DNA of 64,000 nucleotides from Acidobacteriota bacterium (GTDB lineage: Bacteria; Acidobacteriota; Vicinamibacteria; Vicinamibacterales; Vicinamibacteraceae), in NCBI GenBank assembly GCA_020845575.1, contig JADLFL010000013.1:35008-99007 (forward strand). The letters run 5' to 3'. The notes below the pieces were generated by a model, which saw only the letters and a list, made by a program, of their open reading frames with translations, ran no database searches and was not told the DNA's origin. Below, in pieces: positions 25,374 through 33,703 of the stretch. The translations under genes were made by a program, and so were the position numbers. Each line of letters begins with the position of its first letter. The first letter of the stretch is position 1.

Positions 25374-27522
25374 CGAACGTCGCCGTGCGCGGAAGGTCCT
25401 GCGACCGCAGCAAGTCCGCCAGGGCTTCCGCGGTCGGACGCGGCTCGCGCGCGTGCGTGTTCCCGGGCTCCAGGATGTCCCACAACCGCAGGCGCACGCC
25501 TTCGGGCAGCACGCCCGTGAGGTACTCCAGCGCAAGTCCCCGCAGCATGGGGTCGTCGCTGTGCATGCCACGAAACGCGATCTTGAGCGGTTCGCGCGGC
25601 AACACCGTGACCAGCAGCGAGAAGACGTGCTCGAGGCTGCGATTGGCCCGTTCGCGCAACTGCTCGTCGAGGAACATCACCGCATCGGCGCTCTCGAACT
25701 GATCGAGCAGCCGGTGCCCGTTCCACACGGGTCGCGCCACCGACAACTCACGCTCGACCACCTGGTAGATCCGGAGGCTGTCGACCTGCAGCATCGGCTC
25801 GGCGACGAGCATGCGGTCCATCGCCCTGCTGCACTGGTAGCGCACTTCGAACCGGGGATCGGACAAGCCGAGAATCAGACCATCGAGCGCGCGCTGTGTC
25901 GGCACGCTCACGAGCACGCGCGGGATGCGCCGTCGAATGGCGAACTCCGTCCCCCCGTCGAGCAGGGCGTCGACGAGCAGTCCGACATGTCGATCCGCTG
26001 TCCGGTCCAGCGCTCTCCGGACGTGCGACGTCACATCGTCCCACGCCAGCAGTTCGAGCACCTGCGCGATGTGCATCGCCTCGAAGTGCGCCGCCGACTC
26101 CAGCGCCGCCAGTACGTGGGCGCGATTGCCCGATCGCAACTGCCGCAGCAGGTCGAGCGGCTCGTCGAGAAGTACCTGCACGGGCACGTGCTCGCGCGGC
26201 CCGGGCCTGACGTCTTCGAGTGCCACCGGCGGATCGACCACCGGAACGTCGAGCGTCAACAGCGTCGGGCCACCCATCTCCGTCACGGTGAGGAAGCCGT
26301 TGGCGGCCGCGTGGTCCACGAGTCGCTGCTCGATGCCTCGCAGGTACATGGCATCGAGCCGCTCGCCGAGCCAGATGCTTCCCGCCACCATCAGCAGCAC
26401 GACGGCAAGCAACTCGTTCACCACGAAGGCGGGACCTGCGAGCAGGAGGAGTTGCACGATGCCGGCACCGAGTGCGTCGCCCGCGCGATCGCACGACACG
26501 TCGAGAAAGGCCTTCACGCGACGCTTCTCCGCCGGCGACATCGCGGAGAACAACAGTTCGTACCCGTTCCTGAAGACCGATCCGCGTAGCACGGACTCCG
26601 TCCCGCGTGCCAGCGCCACCGACGATATCGTCGGGAACAGGATCGAGATCGCCGCTCCGAGTCCGAGACCGGCAGGCAGCATCGTGACAGAACGTCCGAC
26701 ACCGAGTTGCCGCTGCAAGGGCGTGGCGACCACCGCCTGGAACGCGAACGTCACGACCTGCACGATCGTGTAGAAGAGCGCGAAGAACTGCAGCAGTTCT
26801 GCACCGCTGTATTCGGCAGCGGCCTTCGACTTCAACAGATAGTCGACGATGGCGGCGCTCGCGGTTCCAAGGACGACGAGCAGGGCGATGTCGCGGAGGT
26901 GAGGCGACGTCCGGAATATCTGCCATCCGAAGACTGGCTCCGGCGAAGGCGCGCTGCGACCGCGTTCCGGGATCGACGAACCGAGCGCACCCAGGCCGAT
27001 GGCGCACGCCGCGTGCAGGCCTGCCAGCAGCAGGAGCGCCGCCTCCGCCGGTCCCCATGCCGCGATGCGCTCCACCGTCACGCCGCCGACGATGCCACCG
27101 AACGTGCCGGCAGACGCGATCCTGACGAACTGCTCGCGCGCCGTATGCGGATCGAAGAGCTCGCTCGTGAGCGACCAGAAACCCGAAAGCAGGAGCGCAC
27201 CGAACGCGGCGACGTGGACGTACACCACGACGGCCGTGATCGCCCCGGCGTCGAGCCACATCCATTCGGCCACATGTGCCGCCGCGCTCACGGCGAATCC
27301 GAGCGGGACGATCCGACGCGGGCCCGCCCACGCCATCAAGTGGGAGTAGACGGGCACCGCGAGGACCGACAGCACGGCTGCCACCATCACCATCCGCGGC
27401 AGATCCGTCACGGGGAGCGACGCGAGGAAGAGCGCGTCGCGGACGGCCTTGCCCGCGACCTGGTGCGCGAGCATGACGGCCGACACCGCCATCACCATCC
27501 GCAGGAGTGAGCCAGTCTGCAC
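25297..27522 (-). CDS. NTT-like carrier fused to a HEAT-repeat-like domain
   Basis: 741 residues. N-terminal half (1-405) is a 10-12-helix membrane domain sharing landmarks with the previous carrier: GKAVRDALFLASL near 24, LLSGFWSLTSELFDPHTAREQ near 110 and SPAEKRRVKAFLDVSCDRAGDAL near 325. The C-terminal half (about 440-700) is soluble and helical with repeats such as ALESAAHFEAMHIAQVLELL and LGLSDPRFEVRYQCSRAMDR, read as HEAT-like. Transport substrate is unknown. It starts 6 nt after the Ser/Thr kinase stop, so both are probably co-transcribed; the HEAT part may be a regulatory or kinase-contacting platform. Confidence 0.75.
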   Translation of the reverse strand: MQTGSLLRMVMAVSAVMLAHQVAGKAVRDALFLASLPVTDLPRMVMVAAVLSVLAVPVYSHLMAWAGPRRIVPLGFAVSAAAHVAEWMWLDAGAITAVVVYVHVAAFGALLLSGFWSLTSELFDPHTAREQFVRIASAGTFGGIVGGVTVERIAAWGPAEAALLLLAGLHAACAIGLGALGSSIPERGRSAPSPEPVFGWQIFRTSPHLRDIALLVVLGTASAAIVDYLLKSKAAAEYSGAELLQFFALFYTIVQVVTFAFQAVVATPLQRQLGVGRSVTMLPAGLGLGAAISILFPTISSVALARGTESVLRGSVFRNGYELLFSAMSPAEKRRVKAFLDVSCDRAGDALGAGIVQLLLLAGPAFVVNELLAVVLLMVAGSIWLGERLDAMYLRGIEQRLVDHAAANGFLTVTEMGGPTLLTLDVPVVDPPVALEDVRPGPREHVPVQVLLDEPLDLLRQLRSGNRAHVLAALESAAHFEAMHIAQVLELLAWDDVTSHVRRALDRTADRHVGLLVDALLDGGTEFAIRRRIPRVLVSVPTQRALDGLILGLSDPRFEVRYQCSRAMDRMLVAEPMLQVDSLRIYQVVERELSVARPVWNGHRLLDQFESADAVMFLDEQLRERANRSLEHVFSLLVTVLPREPLKIAFRGMHSDDPMLRGLALEYLTGVLPEGVRLRLWDILEPGNTHAREPRPTAEALADLLRSQDLPRTATFVTPSADDAPGQSDLPPSATPPTNRR

Positions 27523-27528
27523 TGCGGC

Positions 27529-29157
27529 TCAGCGTACCAGCACGTGCGAGGGGTGCAAGGGGGTGGTCTGCTCCAGCGTGGCTGGCGTGCGGTGCGACGA
27601 AGAGGGCGGCAGGTGCATCCGCCACCACGCATCGGCGTCCTCACCGCTCCAGTGCCACGCGTCGACACACGCGTCGAGCATCCGGATGAGCGCCCGGGCA
27701 CTGGCCGGACGTTCCTCCGGCTTCTTCGCGAGGCACTGCAACACCACACGCTCGAGGTCAGCAGCGATCGGCAACTCCGTCCGCTCGGAGGGAGGCGTCG
27801 GCACCTTCTGCACGTGCGCGACGGCGAGCGCGGTAGGACTCGTCTCATTGAAGACCAGGGAGCCCGTCAGCAGGAAGTACGCCACGCATCCGAGCGTGTA
27901 GAGATCGGCGCGACCGTCGATCCGCTCTTCACCCATCGCAATCTCTGGCGCGATGTAACCCGGCGTGCCCGCCGACACGCCGTCGACGGTGAGGTGCGTG
28001 AGGTCTTCGACCTGCGTCGGCTTCACGAGCCCGAAGTCGAGCACCTTCACGAAGTCGTGCTGCAGGGCCACCTTGCACGCCATGATGTTGGACGGCTTGA
28101 GGTCGCGATGCACGAGGCCTCGTGCGTGCGCTTCTTCGAGCGACAGGCACACCTGGCGCATCAGGTGAATCACCCGTGACCCCGGCTGCGGACCGAAGAC
28201 CTGCACGAGCTTCTGCAGACTGACGCCGTCGAGCAGTTCCATCACGAAGTAGAAGTGCCCGTCGCGCGACGTACCGAAGTCGTACAGATAGACCGTGTGC
28301 GGGCTCTGCAGATCCGCCGTGACGCGCGCTTCGCGCTCGAAACGCCGCATGGCCACGTCGGCCTGCCGCGCCGACGCGTCGTGCATCAGCTCCGGCCTGA
28401 TGATCTTGATCGCGGCTTCGCGCGCGAGCATCTTGTGACGCGCGCGCCACACCTCACCCATGCCCCCGCGCCCGATGAGCGACTCCAGGTGGTAGCTGCC
28501 GAGGTCCTGTGCCTTCTGCGCGGCGACTTCCATGCCTTGGACGCGCCGGGCGATGAGGTACGCCCAGAGTGCGGCCGCATACGGCATCACCAGCCACGCG
28601 AGCAGTCTGTTGATCGGCAGCGGCTGCAGGTCCAGGCGGCCCTGGTTGATGGCGTACGCCACCGGCCACATCGTGGCCGCCAGGAGCGCCACGCACAGAG
28701 TGACCGCCGGCCTGTTCGGCACGAGCAGTCCGACGATGATGATCCAGACCGCCAGGTTGGAGCCGCCCCGCACGAACGCCGTCGAGTCGAAGGGCACGGT
28801 GGTTTCGATCGTGGCGATCGAGAAAGCCACCACGACCTCGAAGACCATCCCCAGTCGCAGGATGGTCAGCGCGGGGACGACGCGGTAGTGCTGGAGCGCG
28901 ATGATGCCCGCCGCCAGCAGGACGTTGGCCAGCAGCGCCAGCGCGTTCACCGGGTCCTGCTGGATGGCGACGGCCTCCGGCTGGAGCGCACGCTGGAGGA
29001 AGTACGACAGGACCGTCGTCACCGCCGCCATGAGCGACACCCAGCCGAGCCGTCGCGATGCCTGATCGACGAGGCGTGGCGACAGCGGCGCGGCGGTGTC
29101 GTCTGCGCGACACGTCACCTGTCCCGGTGTGGAGGAGCGAGCGAGATCCTGCATCAT
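27529..29157 (-). CDS. membrane Ser/Thr protein kinase
   Basis: 542 residues. N-terminal multi-helix membrane region (about 38-205, six helices) of unknown sensor type, then a Hanks-type kinase: glycine loop IGRGGMGEVW (228-237), Lys251 in AAIKII, HRDLKPSN (350-357), DFG at 374-376, APE in GYIAPEIAMGE. All catalytic residues are intact. Unlike PknB, the membrane part precedes the kinase domain. Downstream by 6 nt lies the NTT-HEAT gene, a likely partner or substrate. Cytoplasmic C-terminal tail of about 30 residues is low complexity. Confidence 0.93.
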   Translation of the reverse strand: MMQDLARSSTPGQVTCRADDTAAPLSPRLVDQASRRLGWVSLMAAVTTVLSYFLQRALQPEAVAIQQDPVNALALLANVLLAAGIIALQHYRVVPALTILRLGMVFEVVVAFSIATIETTVPFDSTAFVRGGSNLAVWIIIVGLLVPNRPAVTLCVALLAATMWPVAYAINQGRLDLQPLPINRLLAWLVMPYAAALWAYLIARRVQGMEVAAQKAQDLGSYHLESLIGRGGMGEVWRARHKMLAREAAIKIIRPELMHDASARQADVAMRRFEREARVTADLQSPHTVYLYDFGTSRDGHFYFVMELLDGVSLQKLVQVFGPQPGSRVIHLMRQVCLSLEEAHARGLVHRDLKPSNIMACKVALQHDFVKVLDFGLVKPTQVEDLTHLTVDGVSAGTPGYIAPEIAMGEERIDGRADLYTLGCVAYFLLTGSLVFNETSPTALAVAHVQKVPTPPSERTELPIAADLERVVLQCLAKKPEERPASARALIRMLDACVDAWHWSGEDADAWWRMHLPPSSSHRTPATLEQTTPLHPSHVLVR

Positions 29158-29314
29158 GGGTTCCGGCGCATGAGCAAGTGAACACTTGCGCGCCGCTCAG
29201 ACATACGTACGGAAGGAGCCCGGAGTTCGACCAGCGGTGACACGTCCGGTTCCCCTTCCAGCAAGAACGTCTGATGGACCGGCCTCGAACAGCACAGACC
29301 GGCCGGACACTCCC

Positions 29315-29878
29315 TCAGCGACCGCCGAGGTACTTGCCCATCATTCCAGCCAGATCGTCCATGACAGAGCCGTCGCCATCGGCGTCGAGCATCGGCGTGA
29401 GCATGTCGAGGAGGCCACCGCCGCCAGGCGCCGCGGCCTGCCCCAGCGGAGAGCCCCCGGGCGCCGCGCCCTTGGCCATCGCGCCCATCACCAGGCTCGC
29501 CACGATCGGCAGCAGCGCCTTGAGCACGTCCGGGCCGATGCCCGTCTGCGCCGACGCGCGTGCCGCCACTTCCCGGCTGACGTCCTTGCTCCCGAAGATC
29601 TGACCGAGGATGGCGTTGCCGTCTGTCACCGTCGATGCCTGCCCCAGTCGAGACAGCATGTCGAGCGGTCCGGCCGACGCTCCGCCGCCGGCAATCGTGC
29701 CAATCAGGCTCTCCAGACCTCCGGACCCGGACGCGCTCCGCCGGAAGCCGGCAGCCACCGTGGGCAGCAGCGCTTCGAGCGCCGACGTGGTCTGTGCGGA
29801 GTCGAGGCCGAGTTGACGGCCGATCTGGTCGACGGCGGCGCCATTGCCGGCGCCGAGAAGTTGTTCGAGCATACCCAT
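29315..29878 (-). CDS. DUF937 (YidB-like) protein
   Basis: 187 residues from ATG 29878; 29872 is possible and the ORF is open to 29914. Starts MGMLEQLLGAGNGAAVDQIGRQLGL and continues with helical, Gly/Ala-rich repeats (LEALLPTVAAGF, DVLKALLPIVASLVMGAM) and a C-terminal DADGDGSVMDDLAGMMGKYLGGR, the DUF937 pattern. Family function is unknown. A GGGAG 13 nt upstream is a weak ribosome-binding site. Upstream is a small membrane gene in the same orientation. Confidence 0.8.
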   Translation of the reverse strand: MGMLEQLLGAGNGAAVDQIGRQLGLDSAQTTSALEALLPTVAAGFRRSASGSGGLESLIGTIAGGGASAGPLDMLSRLGQASTVTDGNAILGQIFGSKDVSREVAARASAQTGIGPDVLKALLPIVASLVMGAMAKGAAPGGSPLGQAAAPGGGGLLDMLTPMLDADGDGSVMDDLAGMMGKYLGGR

Positions 29879-29938
29879 GGTGACGTGACTCCCTCGACGA
29901 GCCCCCACACGCACCGTGCGCGGAGGCGGGACATCCGA

Positions 29939-30103
29939 TCAGCCGATCACGAAGAGACCGATCACGAAGACACCGGTGAGCACGAGGAAGAGTGCCACCC
30001 AGAGCAACGCGACGTAACGTTCCTGCTCTGGCCGCGGTTCCGTGATGCCGACCGTTCCGTGCACCACGCGCATGAGGCGCACGAGAAGGTCGAGCATCCT
30101 CAT
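29939..30103 (-). CDS. small single-helix membrane protein
   Basis: 54 residues from ATG 30103 (30097 also possible; the frame opens at 30139). A basic amphipathic N-terminal part (LDLLVRLMRVVHG) is followed by one membrane helix, YVALLWVALFLVLTGVFVIG. The end contains a short DNA duplication encoding FVIG twice. No family recognised and no strong ribosome-binding site. Confidence 0.4.
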   Translation of the reverse strand: MRMLDLLVRLMRVVHGTVGITEPRPEQERYVALLWVALFLVLTGVFVIGLFVIG

Positions 30104-30196
30104 ACTGAGTACCACGAACCACGGCTGAGCGCATCCCACGCCGGTACCGATCCACCGTAGGAGCGACGCATGCCTCGCCCCTGCACCGACGCAGTC

Positions 30197-31498
30197 TCAG
30201 AGCGTGTAGGGCTTCCTGAATCGCCGGGACAGGTACTTGTTGGCGTCGTTGTCGCCCACGAAGCGCTCCCGCTGGTCGTCCCACATGAGCCGTCGCCCGG
30301 TCCTGTAGGCGATGTTGGACAGCAACCCGAGCTTGGTGAGCCGGTGTCCGTAGCGCACGTTGCAGGTCGTATCGACGTTGCGCGACCGGATGGCGTCGAG
30401 GAACTCGCGCAGGTGGCCCGGTGAGTCGGGGACCGTCTGAGCCGGCCGCGGGAAGTCCTGCACGAGTTTCCCCTTCACCCACACTTCGTTCGAGCCGTAG
30501 TTGGTGACGAGCGTGGCCTCGGTCCCCTCGAACACGCAGCCGATCCCGCCCATGTGCGTGAAGCCGGCCGGGGGCGCCGGGCGCAGACTGAACGACACGA
30601 GCAGGCGCTCGTACTCGAGCATCGCGTCGAGCGTGTCTGGCGTCTCCGTCGTGTCCGTGTTGAAGAATCGACCGCCCATCGCCGAGACGGACCGCGGCGC
30701 GCCGAGGTCGAGCGCCCAGACCGCCACGTCCATGATGTGGCACCAGAAATCGATGAACGTGCCGCCCGAGTAGTCCCAGAAGTTGCGGAACGTCCGATGC
30801 GACCGCAGCGGGGTGTATGGACGCGCCGGCGCGGGGCCCAGCCAGAAGTCGTAGTCGAGTTCGGCGGGCTTTGACGCCGGCTCCTCGTTGGTGAGCGGCC
30901 TGTCCCAGGTCCGCCAGCACTGCACGCGTGTGATGCGTCCGAGCGATCCGGACTGCACGAGTTCCACGACGTTGCGGTAGTTGCGCCCCGTGTTGTGGAT
31001 GTGATTGCCCATCTGCGTCACGCGGGCGTAACGCGACGAGGCATCCGCCATGGCCCGCCCCTCCGCCACGCTGTAGGACAGCGGCTTCTCGACGAAGACG
31101 TCCTTTCCGGCCTCCATGGCCCGGACGGCGGCGATCGCATGCCAGTGATCGGGCGTCTGGATCGCCACGGCGTCCACGTTCTTGTCCAGTAGCACTCGCC
31201 GGAAATCGCCCTCCCCTCTCGGCGCGTATCCCAGCGTGGTCTGCACGCGCGCGATCGCGGCGTCGCGATGGCGGCCATCCACGTCGCAGATGGCGGCAAT
31301 GCGCACGCCGGGCTCCTTCATGAACTCGGTGAGCCGACCGGTCCCCATGCCGCCGACCCCGATGAGGGCCAGGCGGATCTGGTCGCTCGGCGCAACGGGC
31401 TGCGCGAACGCCGGGCGATGAATGACCGACGCGAGCCCCGCGGCGGTGGCACCGAGAAAGACGCGACGCGTGACGACAGGACGGGATGGGGATTCCAC
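30197..31498 (-). CDS. Gfo/Idh/MocA-family oxidoreductase with Tat signal
   Basis: 433 residues from GTG 31498, preceded by GAGAGG; ATG 31546 is an alternative. Twin-arginine signal VTRRVFLGATAAGLASVI near the N-terminus, then Rossmann motif IGVGGMGTGRL and the EKP motif (FVEKPLSYSVAEG). The C-terminal alpha/beta domain contains NHIHNTGRNYRNVVELV and WDYSGGTFIDFWCHIMD, typical of secreted Gfo/Idh proteins of Acidobacteriota and Planctomycetota that act on sugars or sugar derivatives with tightly bound NAD(P). Export is inferred from the signal. Substrate unknown; no neighbouring sugar-catabolic gene. Confidence 0.9.
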   Translation of the reverse strand: MESPSRPVVTRRVFLGATAAGLASVIHRPAFAQPVAPSDQIRLALIGVGGMGTGRLTEFMKEPGVRIAAICDVDGRHRDAAIARVQTTLGYAPRGEGDFRRVLLDKNVDAVAIQTPDHWHAIAAVRAMEAGKDVFVEKPLSYSVAEGRAMADASSRYARVTQMGNHIHNTGRNYRNVVELVQSGSLGRITRVQCWRTWDRPLTNEEPASKPAELDYDFWLGPAPARPYTPLRSHRTFRNFWDYSGGTFIDFWCHIMDVAVWALDLGAPRSVSAMGGRFFNTDTTETPDTLDAMLEYERLLVSFSLRPAPPAGFTHMGGIGCVFEGTEATLVTNYGSNEVWVKGKLVQDFPRPAQTVPDSPGHLREFLDAIRSRNVDTTCNVRYGHRLTKLGLLSNIAYRTGRRLMWDDQRERFVGDNDANKYLSRRFRKPYTL

Positions 31499-31799
31499 GA
31501 TGGTACGAACCTCTCGGAGTCGCGTCGGTCGCCTGGCATCAGGCACGGAGAACGAACATCGCCGCGGCTCGGGCGAATTGTGGTGAGCCGTTGGACATGT
31601 GTCAATCGTGAATCACGGCGTCGTCCTCACGCGCGCGGCACGACTGACGGCGACATAGCGGCTCACGGCTCACGAAAGCTCGAAGGTGAAAGACGGCTAT
31701 CGTCATCGAAGATCGGGCCGCCATGCTGTTCAATGCCTGCCGGTTGCCGATTCCACGCTTGACGGAGTGGGATCGCAGCGGTCCCATCAGGAGGACATC

Positions 31800-32051
31800 G
31801 TGAGTCCGTATTCGCCGGATCTGTTCGAGGCATTCGTTCGTGCTGGCCGTCAAGGGTTGTCGGTCGCGGAGATCGTCGCGATCGGCGGGCTCGTTGACGG
31901 CCTGCGCCTGCCCGGCCATGTCGTTGACTACGACGCCCGACGCGAGCGATTCATCTTGCGGCGTCCACCGTCACCGTTCACACGCGGACTCGCCCTCGGT
32001 CTCGGCCTGGGAATCCGCCTCGGGATCGGTGGCACGTCATGGCCGTCGTGA
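31800..32051 (+). CDS. small hypothetical protein
   Basis: 83 residues from GTG 31800, chosen because AGGAGG lies at 31789-31794; the longer frame from 31686 lacks such support. Sequence: acidic helical first half (SPDLFEAFVRAGRQGLSVAEIV), then a basic stretch and a Gly/Leu-rich C-terminus (GLALGLGLGIRLGIGG) that could be a short membrane segment. No family recognised. Isolated between a divergent oxidoreductase gene and the convergent restriction gene. Confidence 0.5.
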   Translation: MSPYSPDLFEAFVRAGRQGLSVAEIVAIGGLVDGLRLPGHVVDYDARRERFILRRPPSPFTRGLALGLGLGIRLGIGGTSWPS

Positions 32052-32198
32052 CCGCCTGACGGCCTCACGCGCTCGTCGCGACCCACCAGCCAGACCCGCC
32101 GGTCTTCCTGACCCGGCAGTCCGACGCTGCGGGTCGGCAGATGGTGCTTCCGATGGACCAGTGGCCCGCTTTCCGCTGGAGCGACGCGTTCGCTCCGT

Positions 32199-32621
32199 CT
32201 ACAACTCGCCGCGGTTCGCCAGGCGCACGAAGGCCTCCAGTGTCACGACGCGGACGAGCCCGGCATGGATCAAGTGCTCAGCCAATGCGCCCGACGTGAA
32301 GTAATCTCGGAGCGTCCATCCATCGCCCCCGAGCACCAGATAAGCGCGCGCGGCGCGCAGGTTGCGCACGCAGTCGGCCAGGCACATGACCTCGAACGGC
32401 ACCTTCTGCTCCGCCGTGCCGCCCACCTGCTGCCACTTCATGGAGATGATGATTTCGATGCCATCCTTGTTGGCAGCGGCATCGACTCGATGCCGACGCC
32501 CGCCTGGTCTCACTCCAACGTCGACCTGCGTGCGATAGGCGTACCCGCCTCGCGTGAGGGCGGGCTGGATCATCGCCTCGAGTACGGCTCCCGTCGATGT
32601 GCCGCCACGTTGGGACGGCAT
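32199..32621 (-). CDS. probable type II restriction endonuclease, PD-(D/E)XK fold
   Basis: 140 residues, compact. The core RRHRVDAAANKDGIEIIISMKWQQ holds Asp47 and Lys62 in the PD-(D/E)XK arrangement, followed by QVGGTAEQKVPFEV, a sequence seen in nucleases that partner Dam-type methylases. The usual Glu of E-x-K is Ser60 (SMK), so the metal-binding acid must be shifted or activity reduced. Start codon overlaps the methylase stop as TGATG. Recognition sequence cannot be read; GATC-like is a guess from the methylase family. Confidence 0.7.
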   Translation of the reverse strand: MPSQRGGTSTGAVLEAMIQPALTRGGYAYRTQVDVGVRPGGRRHRVDAAANKDGIEIIISMKWQQVGGTAEQKVPFEVMCLADCVRNLRAARAYLVLGGDGWTLRDYFTSGALAEHLIHAGLVRVVTLEAFVRLANRGEL

Positions 32622-33421
32622 CAGAGATTCCGCGTCGCGATCACTTCGCGCGCGGGTGTCCGATCGCCTGTACAGCTGATGCGACGAGGTGCAGCTACGG
32701 ACGTCAGGGCATATCCGAGGTCGCGATAGAGCTGTTCGATCCGCGGCGTCGCTTGATTGACAAGGATCACAGGGCCACTGTGCCTTGCGAGCCAGGCAGC
32801 GGTCCGCTCTTGATCGTTCCAGCAGAACCCACCGCGCGAATACGCCGTGAAGTCGACGTCGTACGGTGGGTCGGCATAGACGAAGTCGTCGTCGCGGAGT
32901 GCGATCGCCTCGAAATCGCCCGTCGTGAACACCCAGGACGAAAGCGTGTCCCTGTACGCGACGAAGTCTCGAGCGTAGCCGATCGTCTTGTACCGCCCGA
33001 ACGGGACGTTGAACATGCCGCGGGCGTTGAAGCGGCAGAGGCCGTTGTAACCCGTGCGGTTCAAGTAGTAGAACAGAGCGGCGCCTTCCTGGCTGGCGTG
33101 CTTCCCTGCCTGAACAAGCGCGTTGAACCTGTCACGGTTGGCGTAATACGTCGCCTCATCGTTACGCATTGTCACGCCAGTGGGGCGCAGTCCGCGCTGC
33201 AACCAGCGATAGAAGTTGATGAGGTGTGGATTCGCGTCGTTGAGCAGCGCACGCGCGGGCTCCAAACCCAGCGCAACGGCCAATCCGCCGCAGAAGGGCT
33301 CGACGAGTCGACGGTGCTGATGCCGCAGCCAGAGAGGACGGAGGTGCGGCACCTGCCAGCGCTTGCCGCCTGCCCACTTCAGAGGCGGAGTCAACGCGTC
33401 GATGAGCTCGGCGCTGGACAT
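32621..33421 (-). CDS. DNA adenine methyltransferase, Dam/M.DpnII type
   Basis: 266 residues, typical of alpha-class N6-adenine methylases. KWAGGKRW at residues 15-22 and EPFCGG at 41-46 form the SAM site; catalytic DPPY at 184-187 in VYADPPYDVDFTAYS. Completes a restriction-modification module with the downstream nuclease, methylase first. It ends up immediately beside the left boundary of the integrated element: its start is 57 bp from the 48-bp repeat, so its promoter must lie in or across the repeat. Confidence 0.92.
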   Translation of the reverse strand: MSSAELIDALTPPLKWAGGKRWQVPHLRPLWLRHQHRRLVEPFCGGLAVALGLEPARALLNDANPHLINFYRWLQRGLRPTGVTMRNDEATYYANRDRFNALVQAGKHASQEGAALFYYLNRTGYNGLCRFNARGMFNVPFGRYKTIGYARDFVAYRDTLSSWVFTTGDFEAIALRDDDFVYADPPYDVDFTAYSRGGFCWNDQERTAAWLARHSGPVILVNQATPRIEQLYRDLGYALTSVAAPRRISCTGDRTPAREVIATRNL

Positions 33422-33477
33422 GTCGCGGACAGTCTATCCGAGAGCAAGACTGCCCCCGTTCCAGGCTGTTGAAGGTG

Positions 33478-33525
33478 ATTGGTCGGGATGGCGAGATTCG
33501 AACTCGCGACCCCCTGAACCCCATT
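33478..33525. repeat. left 48-bp att repeat (displaced tRNA-Pro 3' end)
   Basis: Identical over 48 bp to 42367-42414. Reads as the complement of the tRNA-Pro sequence from the anticodon loop to CCA; beyond 33525 the sequence diverges, so it is a fragment and not a tRNA gene. Confidence 0.93.
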
Positions 33526-33643
33526 GAGATATCCATGCGTTTCAGGCCGTTTCATCGGCAGACCAGAGCCGTCACAAAACCCTTGAAATTTAAGCACTTT
33601 GTGCACTTTCGTGGTACTCTGCGTTTCGTCTCGTGTCGTGGAT

Positions 33644-33667
33644 CGGTGTTAGCCCGGTGTTAGCCCG
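33644..33667. repeat. left paired 11-bp repeats, putative integrase arm site
   Basis: Two tandem copies of GGTGTTAGCCC, 118 bp inside the left att repeat and 36 bp before the integrase gene. The same 24-bp block, in the same orientation, recurs at 42299-42322, 44 bp inside the right repeat. Position at both ends suggests arm-type binding sites for the integrase N-terminal domain. Confidence 0.7.
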
Positions 33668-33703
33668 AAAGCCCGGCTCGGCTCCCCTGATGGAGATTCA
33701 GCG

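Noticed and set aside
25748..27628. 626-codon minus-strand frame overlapping the NTT-HEAT gene
   Set aside because: Alternative frame of the same strand with Arg/Gly-rich composition; the membrane and helical pattern is in the other frame.
33478..33525. second tRNA-Pro gene at the left repeat
   Set aside because: Only the 3' half from the anticodon loop matches; the 5' half is absent, so it is an att fragment.
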